From Prevotellaceae bacterium (GTDB lineage: Bacteria > Bacteroidota > Bacteroidia > Bacteroidales > Paludibacteraceae), in NCBI GenBank assembly GCA_031255055.1, contig JAIRTG010000180.1, positions 1-7,838 of the forward strand: a stretch of DNA of 7,838 nucleotides. The letters run 5' to 3'. The translations under genes were made by a program, and so were the position numbers. Shown in pieces: positions 1 to 6,592 of the stretch. The stretch's first letter is position 1. Each line of letters begins with the position of its first letter. Below the pieces are notes generated by a model. The model had not been told where the DNA came from and did not search any database. It saw only the letters and a list, made by a program, of their open reading frames with translations.

Positions 1-13
1 AGCAAACCGACCG

Positions 14-99
14 TGTTTAGTGATTAGTGATTAGTGTTTAGTGTTTAGTGCGGATTCGCTATGATTAATCACTAATCGCTAAACACTAATCACTATTTA
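14..99. repeat. Inverted arrays of a 7-bp repeat (TGWTTAG), potential cruciform
   Basis: Five consecutive heptamers TGTTTAG/TGATTAG run from 14 to 48. After a short spacer, the complementary heptamers (CTAATCA, CTAAACA, CTAATCG) run from about 65 to 92, with a degenerate unit to 99. Positions 26-41 and 79-94 are a perfect 16-bp inverted repeat, so the region could extrude a cruciform or form an RNA hairpin. The same heptamers flank the GC-rich repeat at the other end of the window, so they are probably part of the same composite repeat family. No gene is visible here. Confidence 0.85.
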
Positions 100-154
100 A
101 GCACTGTCTTTATGATTAAACACTAATCGAAACAAACTAAACCCTCTTTAATCC

Positions 155-271
155 CTGTCTTTCGGGGGGTTGCGGGGCGGAGCCCCGCAGAGGGGGTAGC
201 GGAAGACCGCCGTAGGCGGGCTGAAGCGAGGGGGAGACTTCCCCCCCTAATTCTCTTTCTCTTTCCGGAAG
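155..271 (+). repeat. GC-rich three-hairpin interspersed repeat, copy 1
   Basis: First of three closely similar copies in the window (others at 2584-2702 and, inverted, 7701-7814). It begins CTGTCTTTCGGGG and ends in a T/C-rich stretch and CCGGAAG. Three hairpins follow in order. The first pairs GCGGGGC (172-178) with GCCCCGC (182-188) around GGA. The second pairs CCGCC (207-211) with GGCGG (215-219) around GTA. The third pairs GGGGGA (230-235) with TCCCCC (240-245) around GACT. It differs from copy 2 at only about nine positions over roughly 117. It has no convincing reading frame. It may be a MITE-like, REP-like or structured RNA element; I do not recognise a named family. Confidence 0.9.
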
Positions 272-306
272 GAAACCGAGTGAGATTGACAAAATATCTT
301 CGGAGG

Positions 307-338
307 ATTGTATTACAACCGACAGAATAGTATATTTA
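307..338 (+). promoter_or_regulatory. Probable Bacteroidota promoter for recQ
   Basis: ATTG at 307-310, a 20-bp spacer and TATATTTA at 331-338 resemble the Bacteroidota vegetative promoter (TTTG near -33, TAnnTTTG near -7). The last base of the -7 element is off consensus. The implied transcript would begin about 10-15 bases before the ATG at 355, giving a very short leader without a Shine-Dalgarno sequence, which is normal in this phylum. The promoter lies just downstream of repeat copy 1. Confidence 0.45.
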
Positions 339-354
339 TTTCGATAACGAAAAC

Positions 355-2295
355 ATGCAGACTTTTTTCGACATACTAAAAAGATATTGGGGATACGACA
401 GTTTCAGGCCTTTGCAGGCCGATATCATCAACAGCATTGCAAGCGGAAAGGATACTCTGGGGCTGATGCCGACGGGCGGAGGAAAATCGCTGACGTTTCA
501 GGTACCCGCACTGGCTGCCGAGGGTGTCTGTATCGTGATAACTCCTTTGATAGCTCTGATGAAAGATCAGGTGGAAAACCTGAAGCAAAGGGAAATTCCC
601 GCCGCGGCAATCTATTCGGGTATGTCGACCGACCAAATCAGGCTGACGCTGGATAATGCGGTGTTTGAGGCGTATAAATTTTTGTATGTCTCGCCCGAAC
701 GGTTAGCTACAACGACATTTATCGAAAAAATAAAACAGATGAATGTCTGCATGATAGCGGTGGACGAGTCGCATTGTATCTCGCAGTGGGGATACGACTT
801 CCGACCTTCTTATCTGAAAATAGCCGACATCCGCCATTTCCTGCCCGATGTGCCTGTTTTGGCTCTGACGGCTACCGCAACGCCCGAAGTGGTGGACGAT
901 ATACAGGAAAAATTGCAATTCGGAAAAAAGAACGTCTTCCGAAAAAGTTTCTATCGCGAAAACCTTACTTACTTCATCAAAACAACGGAAAATAAAAATG
1001 ACTACCTTCTTCGGATACTCCAAAAGGTGAAAGGAACTTCTATCGTTTACGTCCGCAGCAGAAAGAAAACGAAAGAAACAGCCGATTTCCTGAAAGAAAA
1101 CGGTATCACGGCGGCGCACTATCATGCAGGACTCTCGAATCGCGAAAAGGATAACAGGCAGCAGGCGTGGAAATCGGGAGAGATCAGGGTGATGGCCGCT
1201 ACAAATGCCTTCGGAATGGGTATCGACAAGCCGGATGTACGGACGGTTATCCATCTCGACCTGCCCGATTCGCTGGAGGCGTATTTTCAGGAGGCCGGAC
1301 GCGGAGGCCGCGACGAAAAGCGCTCGTTTGCCGTGCTGCTGTATAATAAATCGGACGCGGTAAAGATAAAGAAACGTATCTCGGACACTTTCCCCGAAAA
1401 AGATCGGGTGCGGAAAGTGTACGAATCGCTTGGTAATTATTTTCAATTGGCCGTCGGATCGGGACTGGGGTTTGTGTTTCCGTTTGATGTGGTCGATTTC
1501 TGTTCAAAATTTCATCTGCCGATACTGATCACGCACAGTTGCCTGAAAATCCTTGAGCAGGCAGGCTATATTTCGCTGACCGATGAGCAGGAAAGTTCTT
1601 CAAGGCTGATGTTTCTGTATAAAAAGGATGATTTGTACGATAGTCGGCACTCCGAAAATCAGGAACGGTTGATAAATACGCTGCTTCGTCTGTACACGGG
1701 GATTTTTAGCGAATTTGCCTATATCAGGGAAGAGGTTGTGGCAGAACGTCTCGGATGGAGTACGGATGAGGTTTATCAACAGTTGATAGCGTTGGGTCGG
1801 GAGCGGATAATCAAATATATCCCGCACAAAAGGACGCCTTTTCTGACCTTTGTCAGGGAACGGGAAGAAACAGATTTGGTCATTTTGGGAAGAGAAGCAT
1901 ACGAGGATAGAAAAAAGCGGTACGAAAAACGTGTCAACCACGTGCTCGAATATGTTCAGGAGTGCAATATATGCCGGAGTCGGATGTTGCTGCGCTATTT
2001 CGGAGAGAAGAATACCCACCGCTGCGGTCACTGCGACGTCTGTCTGACAGAGAAAGAAACGGGTACCAACAGCAGCGAATTTGACGCTATCAGGGAAGAA
2101 ATAATAACGCTGCTGTCCGGACAAACGCTCAGCATCTACGAGCTGATAAGAAGTTCGTCGTTCGGAGAACGAAAATTGTTCGACGTGATAAGGTTGATGG
2201 TGGATCACGACGAAATAATTCAAAACGACCGGATGGAATTATCGATTAATATCCCACTCTCAAACCCTTCCAATCGGCGAAATACCGCTCTCTGA
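355..2295 (+). CDS. recQ: RecQ-family ATP-dependent DNA helicase
   Basis: A 646-aa superfamily 2 3'-5' DNA helicase, expected to unwind DNA during recombination and replication-fork repair. Visible motifs in order: motif 0 FRPLQ (17-21), Walker A MPTGGGKS (38-45), DESHC (137-141), which is the DEAH-box variant, followed by the RecQ aromatic-rich loop (about 140-153), LTATAT (171-176), and arginine-finger motif VI QEAGRGGRD (312-320). Zinc-binding cysteines are C540, C557, C560 and C563 in a CRSR...CGHCDVC arrangement. About 190 residues, probably containing a winged-helix-like region, separate the helicase core (ends near 350) from this cluster, whereas in E. coli RecQ the cluster follows the core directly. 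No HRDC domain is evident: only about 80 residues follow the cysteines. The ATG at 355 puts motif 0 at the usual distance from the N-terminus. The gene stands alone between two GC-rich repeat copies. Its coding strand is G-rich, unlike the downstream operon. Many Bacteroidota carry more than one RecQ, so this could be the secondary paralog. Confidence 0.95.
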   Translation: MQTFFDILKRYWGYDSFRPLQADIINSIASGKDTLGLMPTGGGKSLTFQVPALAAEGVCIVITPLIALMKDQVENLKQREIPAAAIYSGMSTDQIRLTLDNAVFEAYKFLYVSPERLATTTFIEKIKQMNVCMIAVDESHCISQWGYDFRPSYLKIADIRHFLPDVPVLALTATATPEVVDDIQEKLQFGKKNVFRKSFYRENLTYFIKTTENKNDYLLRILQKVKGTSIVYVRSRKKTKETADFLKENGITAAHYHAGLSNREKDNRQQAWKSGEIRVMAATNAFGMGIDKPDVRTVIHLDLPDSLEAYFQEAGRGGRDEKRSFAVLLYNKSDAVKIKKRISDTFPEKDRVRKVYESLGNYFQLAVGSGLGFVFPFDVVDFCSKFHLPILITHSCLKILEQAGYISLTDEQESSSRLMFLYKKDDLYDSRHSENQERLINTLLRLYTGIFSEFAYIREEVVAERLGWSTDEVYQQLIALGRERIIKYIPHKRTPFLTFVREREETDLVILGREAYEDRKKRYEKRVNHVLEYVQECNICRSRMLLRYFGEKNTHRCGHCDVCLTEKETGTNSSEFDAIREEIITLLSGQTLSIYELIRSSSFGERKLFDVIRLMVDHDEIIQNDRMELSINIPLSNPSNRRNTAL

Positions 2296-2351
2296 CCCGT
2301 CCCAAAGGAAATCGACCCTTGTCGGCTCTAATGAATTTTTACGTTCCAGGA

Positions 2352-2440
2352 GATGATTAAAATTTTCTTCCGTCCTTATAGAAATTTTCTTCCGTCCTTA
2401 CGAAAATTTTCGCGCATCCTTACGGAAATTTTTAGTCATC
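2352..2440. repeat. MITE-like element: inverted ends around 22-bp tandem repeats
   Basis: About 3.5 units with an exact 22-bp period (equivalent A residues at 2362, 2384, 2406 and 2428) have the core AAATTTTCTTCCGTCCTTA; the third unit diverges to CGCGCATCCTTACGG. The array is bounded by imperfect inverted ends, GATGATTAAAATTTT (2352-2366) and AAATTTTTAGTCATC (2426-2440), which match at 13 of 15 positions. This architecture recalls the BrickBuilt MITEs described in Porphyromonas gingivalis (inverted ends around a short minisatellite). That is a structural comparison only; I cannot assert sequence homology. It begins 56 bases after the recQ stop. Confidence 0.75.
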
Positions 2441-2515
2441 ATACTGTTTAACCACACCTAAACCTTGAGGTAGTTTTGTTGATAAAGTCAGGTAGAAATG
2501 AGGGACAGGGATTCT

Positions 2516-2557
2516 TTCGCGCTCTTTGCGATAACTATTCGCATCCTTTGCGGTTAA
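2516..2557. repeat. Degenerate two-unit direct repeat, 22-bp period
   Basis: TTCGC...CTTTGCG..TAA occurs at 2516 and again at 2538, exactly 22 bases apart. This is the same period as the array at 2352-2440, and the second unit (TTCGCATCCTTTGCGG) resembles the divergent third unit there (TTCGCGCATCCTTACGG). It may be a decayed relative of that minisatellite. Two imperfect units are weak evidence. Confidence 0.4.
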
Positions 2558-2583
2558 ACAAACAATTGCGCTAATACTAATCA

Positions 2584-2702
2584 CTGTCTTTCGGGGCGTT
2601 GCGGGGCAGAGCCCCGCTGAGGGGGTAGCGGAAGACCGCCTACGGCGGGCTGAAGCGAGGGGGAGACTTCCCCCCACCTAAATCTCTTTCTCTTTCCGGA
2701 AG
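2584..2702 (+). repeat. GC-rich three-hairpin interspersed repeat, copy 2
   Basis: Same orientation as copy 1, and preceded by a short remnant of the AT-rich repeat (ACTAATCA). Hairpins: GCGGGGC/GCCCCGC (2601-2607 and 2611-2617, loop AGA), CCGCC/GGCGG (2636-2640 and 2644-2648, loop TAC), and GGGGGA/TCCCCC (2659-2664 and 2669-2674, loop GACT). The central loop reads TAC here but GTA in copy 1, which amounts to an inversion of that hairpin. The T/C-rich right end and CCGGAAG are shared with copy 1. Short minus-strand open frames across it are arginine- and proline-rich and unconvincing. No gene or clear signal was recognised between here and about 2830. Confidence 0.9.
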
Positions 2703-2830
2703 AAAGACGCCAAGGGCAGAAAGAACGATTTAATCCTTCGCCGAATGACATCGACATAAAGGCGGAAGCATCTGCCGTTTTGCCCAAAAGAAGCAGACCG
2801 AAACCAATGTGATGTTTTCTTTAAAAATTT

Positions 2831-2864
2831 AAAAAAGTGATGCTGCGATTCGGCGTCATTTTTT
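2831..2864. terminator. Probable bidirectional rho-independent terminator
   Basis: AAAAAAG-TGATGCTG (2831-2845), a five-base loop CGATT, then CGGCGTCA-TTTTTT (2851-2864) folds into an eight-pair stem (two G-U pairs in RNA), extended by A/T pairs on the flanks. The T-run follows on the + strand and the A-run gives the equivalent on the minus strand. It lies just before the holB promoter, so it probably insulates the operon from transcription coming from the recQ side. Confidence 0.55.
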
Positions 2865-2893
2865 ATTTAAAAACAAACCCCTCAGTTTTTTTG

Positions 2894-2901
2894 TATATTT
2901 G
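2894..2901 (+). promoter_or_regulatory. Bacteroidota -7 promoter element for the holB operon
   Basis: TATATTTG matches the TAnnTTTG consensus exactly, 35 bases before the holB ATG. I do not see a good TTTG -33 box at the usual spacing of about 19-20 bases; the upstream sequence is A-rich instead. The leader is A/T-rich without a Shine-Dalgarno sequence. It would drive holB and probably the four genes after it. Confidence 0.6.
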
Positions 2902-2936
2902 CGGACTCATGCAAAATTAATAAACCAATCATTTAG

Positions 2937-4082
2937 ATGTTATTTTCTGAAATAATAGGACAAAAAGAGATAAAAAAACAACTGATACAAACAGCATCGG
3001 AAAATCGCATCCCTCATGCACAGCTATTTCGCGGCCCCGAAGGAGTGGGCAAACTCGCACTGGCAATTGCTTATGCCCAATATATTTCGTGTGAAAACAA
3101 ATCGGCAGACGATTCCTGCGGCATTTGTCCCTCGTGTATCAAATACGGTAAGCTGGCGCATCCCGACCTGCATTTTGTATTTCCGGTGATAAAACCGGCC
3201 AACAAACAGACGGTCGTTTCCGACGATTTCATCGGCGAATTTCGCCAATCCGTCACCCTGAATCCTTATTTGACGATCGACGAATGGTACGCGAAAATCT
3301 CGGACGGAAAAAAACAAGGGATGATTTATACCCACGAAAGTGGCGAAATAATCCGAAAGCTGCATCTCAAGACATACGAAGCCGAATACAAGGTGATGAT
3401 CATCTGGTATCCCGAAAAAATGCACGAATCTTCGGCAAACAAAATCCTGAAAATACTGGAAGAACCGCCCCAAAAAACAGTATTCCTTTTGGTTTCAAAC
3501 ACCCCGGAAGAAATTATTACGACCATTTTATCGCGGACTCAGCAGGTACACATTCCGAAGCTGGACGAAGAAGAAATCTACAACAGTCTCAGAACGAATT
3601 TGTCAAAATCGGACGAAGAAGCAAGATACGCCTCACGCATCTCGAACGGCAGCTATTCGAGAGCCATCCGGATTTCGGACGAAAAGAATCAGAACCTCGA
3701 AAACTTCGAGCAATTCGTCGACCTGATGCGACTCGCATGGAAAGTGGGTAACAAGAAAGACCATTCTTCTCTGAAAACATTGAAAAACTGGTCGGACAAC
3801 ATGGCCGCTGTGGGACGCGAAAGGCAAAAGAAATTTCTGGAATACGCCCAGCGGATGATACGCGAAAACTATATTCTCAACCTGCGTCAAAAAGACCTGA
3901 ACTATATGACCGTCTTTGAAGACAATTTTTCGACAAACTTTTCCCCATTCATCAACGAACGAAACGTGGAAGAGATGACATACGAATTTTCGGTCGCTCA
4001 ACGGCAGACAGAACAAAATGTCAACGCGAAAATGATTTTTTTCGACCTCACACTAAAAACCATCATGCTGCTGAAAAGATAG
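2937..4082 (+). CDS. holB: DNA polymerase III subunit delta' (clamp loader)
   Basis: A 381-aa AAA+ protein expected to act as the delta' subunit of the clamp-loader complex, which places the sliding clamp on primed DNA. The N-terminus FSEIIGQ...IPHAQLFRGPEGVGK is the classic delta'/DnaX opening. The P-loop region (33-40) reads GPEGVGKL, with Leu where an ATP-binding loop has Ser/Thr. The Walker B region (about 152-162) has WYPE instead of DEAD. Both fit the non-hydrolysing role of delta'. A zinc-binding cysteine set C52, C61, C64, C67 is present, as is ANKILKILEEPP (167-178). The sensor/arginine-finger motif reads SRT (199-201) where the family usually has SRC. The ATG at 2937 fits the family start and lies 35 bases after the promoter element. 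First gene of the operon; ricT follows after 41 bases. Confidence 0.93.
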   Translation: MLFSEIIGQKEIKKQLIQTASENRIPHAQLFRGPEGVGKLALAIAYAQYISCENKSADDSCGICPSCIKYGKLAHPDLHFVFPVIKPANKQTVVSDDFIGEFRQSVTLNPYLTIDEWYAKISDGKKQGMIYTHESGEIIRKLHLKTYEAEYKVMIIWYPEKMHESSANKILKILEEPPQKTVFLLVSNTPEEIITTILSRTQQVHIPKLDEEEIYNSLRTNLSKSDEEARYASRISNGSYSRAIRISDEKNQNLENFEQFVDLMRLAWKVGNKKDHSSLKTLKNWSDNMAAVGRERQKKFLEYAQRMIRENYILNLRQKDLNYMTVFEDNFSTNFSPFINERNVEEMTYEFSVAQRQTEQNVNAKMIFFDLTLKTIMLLKR

Positions 4083-4123
4083 GGGAGACACCAACACACA
4101 ACACACTTGTAACAATTAAAAGC

Positions 4124-5362
4124 ATGGAATTAAAACTCGATATGGACGGCTGCAAAATGAACTGCAAAGGCTGCCGGAACAACTCAACTAAAAAACTCAG
4201 TACATTCGACTGGCTGTGCGACCTGCCCGAAACCGCGGCGGACACAGACTATGTCGAAGTTCAATTCAAAAATACGCGGAAAGGCTATTTTATCAACAGC
4301 ACAAAAATTCCCCTCAAAAAAGGCGACATGGTCGCAGTCGAATCTTCGCCCGGACACGACATCGGAGAAGTCACCCTGATGGGAAGACTGGCGCTTTTGC
4401 AAATGAAAAAAAACAACGTCAACTTCGAAAGAATGGAAAACCGACGAATCTACCGAAAAGCAAAAGAAGCCGACTTTGAAAAGTACAACGAAGCCAAAGC
4501 CAAAGAACAGAACACGATGATAAAATCGCGACAAATTGCCGACAAAATGAACCTCGATATGAAAATCGGCGACGTCGAATACCAGGGCGACGGCAACAAA
4601 GCCATCTTCTACTACATCGCAGACGAGCGCGTCGATTTCAGGCAATTGATCAAAGTCTTTGCCGAAACGTTCAAAGTGCGCATCGAGATGAAACAAATCG
4701 GAGCGCGACAGGAAGCCGGACGAATCGGCGGTATCGGCCCCTGCGGACGCGAACTGTGCTGCTCGGGATGGATGAACAACTTCTGCTCCGTCTCCACAAG
4801 CGCCGCACGCTATCAGGACATCTCGCTGAATCCGCAAAAACTCGCAGGACAATGCGCCAAACTAAAATGCTGTATGAATTTCGAACTGGACACCTATGTC
4901 GATGCCCTAAAAGACTTCCCCTCAAAAGAAATTCAGCTCGAAACAAAAGAAGCAACATACTATCACTACAAAACCGACGTCTTCAAAGGCCTGATTTCAT
5001 ACACCACCACACCCAATCTTCCCATCAATCTCGTCACACTTTCGGTCGAAAGAGTCAAAGAAATCATCGCGATGAACAAAGACGGGAAACGCCCCTACTT
5101 CTTAGAAATAGAACCTCCGCAACACCTGCAGGAAAACACAAAAAAAGCCGATTTCGAGAGCATCGATAACAACGACCTGACACGCTTCGACAAAAGAAAA
5201 AGAAAACCCAAAAAAAAGGAACCACAAAACAACAAACTCGAGAACAGCAAACTCGAGAACAACAACCACCACAACCGGAACTACAATAACGAGAACAATC
5301 GATCGACCGCCAAAAAACCGTCATCGAAGAAAAAAAACAACAAACGTCCAGATGAAAAATAA
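4124..5362 (+). CDS. ricT: RicT/PSP1-family regulatory iron-sulfur protein
   Basis: A 412-aa PSP1-domain protein related to B. subtilis RicT (YaaT), which works in a complex carrying [4Fe-4S] clusters; its role in Bacteroidota is not clear. Conserved segments include VEVQFKNTRKGYF (45-57), GDMVAVESSPGHDIG (67-81), GDGNKAIFYYIADERVDFR (155-173) and IGARQEAGRIGGIGPCGREL (192-211). Paired cysteine motifs CGRELCC (C207, C212, C213) and CAKLKCC (C244, C249, C250) match the RicT metal-binding arrangement. The N-terminus adds C10, C14 and C17 in a CxxxCxxC spacing. Residues from about 355 form a low-complexity tail rich in Lys and Asn, probably disordered, with a NKLENSKLEN repeat. The stop overlaps the gldH start by 11 bases, suggesting translational coupling. 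The coding strand is strongly C-rich over G (for example G4/C24 in 4981-5040). Confidence 0.9.
   Translation: MELKLDMDGCKMNCKGCRNNSTKKLSTFDWLCDLPETAADTDYVEVQFKNTRKGYFINSTKIPLKKGDMVAVESSPGHDIGEVTLMGRLALLQMKKNNVNFERMENRRIYRKAKEADFEKYNEAKAKEQNTMIKSRQIADKMNLDMKIGDVEYQGDGNKAIFYYIADERVDFRQLIKVFAETFKVRIEMKQIGARQEAGRIGGIGPCGRELCCSGWMNNFCSVSTSAARYQDISLNPQKLAGQCAKLKCCMNFELDTYVDALKDFPSKEIQLETKEATYYHYKTDVFKGLISYTTTPNLPINLVTLSVERVKEIIAMNKDGKRPYFLEIEPPQHLQENTKKADFESIDNNDLTRFDKRKRKPKKKEPQNNKLENSKLENNNHHNRNYNNENNRSTAKKPSSKKKNNKRPDEK
5228..5257 (+). repeat. 15-bp tandem duplication inside ricT
   Basis: Two 15-bp units, AACAACAAACTCGAG and AACAGCAAACTCGAG, differ at one base and encode NNKLE-NSKLE in the disordered C-terminal tail. 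The period is a multiple of three, so copy-number change would keep the frame. Confidence 0.7.
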
Positions 5363-5816
5363 ACTCTTCATATCCACATTTCTCCTGTTTTCGTTCGCCT
5401 CCTGCGACAACAACGACATCTATTTTCACACCTACAGCATTCCGCTCGACGGATGGGACAAAAACCGGTCATACAACTTCGACATCGACATCGAAGACAT
5501 CGACGCATCCTACAACGTTCTGATAAACATCCGAAACAACGCCGGCTATCCCTATCAAAACCTGTGGCTCTTCACCCGGGAGACAATCGACGGCGTCGAA
5601 AAAGGCGACTCCATCGACTGCTACCTTGCCGACGACAGAGGTAAATGGCTCGGAAAAGGAGCAGGCGACATGCACGAAATGAGCGTGTTTTTCCGACAAG
5701 CGATCCGTTTCGAGCGTCCGGGGAGATACACCATACAGCTCTGGCAGGGCATGCGCGACGACGTACTGACAGGCGTAAACGACGTCGGAGTGAGAGTCGA
5801 AAAAACAATCAATTAG
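5352..5816 (+). CDS. gldH: GldH-family lipoprotein (gliding motility/T9SS-associated)
   Basis: A 154-aa predicted lipoprotein. The N-terminus has a lysine-containing start, a hydrophobic stretch (about 5-16) and the signal-peptidase II site FASC, with Cys18 as the lipidated residue; Phe at -3 is slightly off the usual lipobox. It should be anchored in the cell envelope. Family-like segments are RNNAGYPYQNLWLF (61-74), LADDRGKWLGKG (92-103) and the C-terminal QLWQGMRDDVLTGVNDVG (129-146). GldH is needed for gliding in Flavobacterium and is kept in many non-gliding Bacteroidota, where it is thought to relate to type IX secretion or envelope function. The start overlaps the end of ricT by 11 bases, and trmB begins 5 bases after the stop. 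The neighbouring holB and ricT support the assignment. Confidence 0.88.
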   Translation: MKNKLFISTFLLFSFASCDNNDIYFHTYSIPLDGWDKNRSYNFDIDIEDIDASYNVLINIRNNAGYPYQNLWLFTRETIDGVEKGDSIDCYLADDRGKWLGKGAGDMHEMSVFFRQAIRFERPGRYTIQLWQGMRDDVLTGVNDVGVRVEKTIN

Positions 5817-5821
5817 CGCCG

Positions 5822-6574
5822 ATGGGAAAGAACAAACTATCGAAATTTGCAGAGATGGAACACTTTCCGCACGTCTTTCAGCGTTCGGCAAACGACATCC
5901 GCAACGGCTTCCGGTTCGACATGAAAGGAAAATGGAAAACCGACTTTTTCAACAACAACCATCCCATCATCCTTGAACTGGGCTGCGGAAAAGGAGAGTA
6001 CACCGTCGGACAGGCAGAAATGTTTCCCGACAAAAATTTCATCGGAGTCGACATCAAAGGCGCACGTATATGGACAGGCGCAAAAGACGCTCTTGAAAAA
6101 AAACTAAACAACGTAGCATTTATCCGCACAAACATCGAACTGATTCACACCTTCTTTGCCACAGACGAAGTCGACGAAATCTGGCTCACGTTTCCCGACC
6201 CCCAGATGAAAAAAACAACAAAACGGCTGACAGCAACCAATTTTATGCAAATCTACCGACAATTCCTCATCCCCGGCGGGATCATTCACCTGAAGACCGA
6301 CAGCCATTTCATGTTCACCTACACAAAAGAACTGACAAAACGGAACAACTACCCCATCCGATTCTCCACCGACGACTTATATGCGTCGGAACACAAGAAT
6401 CCCGTTTTCGACATCAAAACATACTACGAACAGCAATGGATAGAAAGAGGGCTAACAATTAAGCTGATCGAATTTTCGCTCGAAAAAGACGCCACATTCA
6501 CAGAACCCGACATCGAACCCGAACAAGATGCCTACCGGAGTTTCGGACGAAGCAAAAGGCAGCATCTCACCTAA
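5822..6574 (+). CDS. trmB: tRNA (guanine-N7)-methyltransferase
   Basis: A 250-aa SAM-dependent class I methyltransferase that makes m7G, normally at position 46 in the tRNA variable loop. The SAM-binding motif I is ELGCGKGEY (52-60). It is followed by GVDIKGARIWTGAK (75-88), the family signature LTFPDPQMKKTTKRLT (122-137) and LKTDS (157-161). FPDPQMKK replaces the proteobacterial FPDPWPKKRH, a variant I associate with this phylum. The reading frame stays open upstream into gldH, but the ATG at 5822 is chosen because it lies 5 bases after the gldH stop and gives the usual family length; a longer form would start with arginine-rich residues that are a shadow of gldH. mrp begins 18 bases downstream. 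Confidence 0.93.
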   Translation: MGKNKLSKFAEMEHFPHVFQRSANDIRNGFRFDMKGKWKTDFFNNNHPIILELGCGKGEYTVGQAEMFPDKNFIGVDIKGARIWTGAKDALEKKLNNVAFIRTNIELIHTFFATDEVDEIWLTFPDPQMKKTTKRLTATNFMQIYRQFLIPGGIIHLKTDSHFMFTYTKELTKRNNYPIRFSTDDLYASEHKNPVFDIKTYYEQQWIERGLTIKLIEFSLEKDATFTEPDIEPEQDAYRSFGRSKRQHLT

Positions 6575-6592
6575 AACACCACCAATCGCGAA

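Noticed and set aside
155..271. CRISPR array or tRNA/rRNA gene in the repeats
   Set aside because: There are no regularly spaced repeats with unique spacers, no cloverleaf and no rRNA-like segments; the copies are kilobases apart.
286..314. TTGACA-N17-TGTATT, a sigma70-like promoter before recQ
   Set aside because: Bacteroidota primary sigma factor uses a different consensus; the TATATTTA element at 331-338 fits better.
703..1446. Long minus-strand open frame inside recQ
   Set aside because: It lies wholly within the well-supported helicase coding region and has no family resemblance; a codon-bias shadow.
2714..2776. Inverted repeat GGCAGA/TCTGCC upstream of holB
   Set aside because: Only six pairs with about 50 bases between arms and no T-run; expected by chance.
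2432..2787. Minus-strand open frames across repeat copy 2
   Set aside because: Arginine-, serine- and proline-rich translations with no recognisable domain; they arise from the GC-rich palindromes and share no frame across the copies.
2937..4082. holB as an inactivated gene because Walker A and B are degenerate
   Set aside because: Loss of ATPase residues is normal for delta' subunits, and the rest of the protein is intact.
5645..5821. N-terminal extension of trmB into gldH
   Set aside because: The arginine-rich extension is the gldH sequence in another frame; the ATG at 5822 gives the normal family length.
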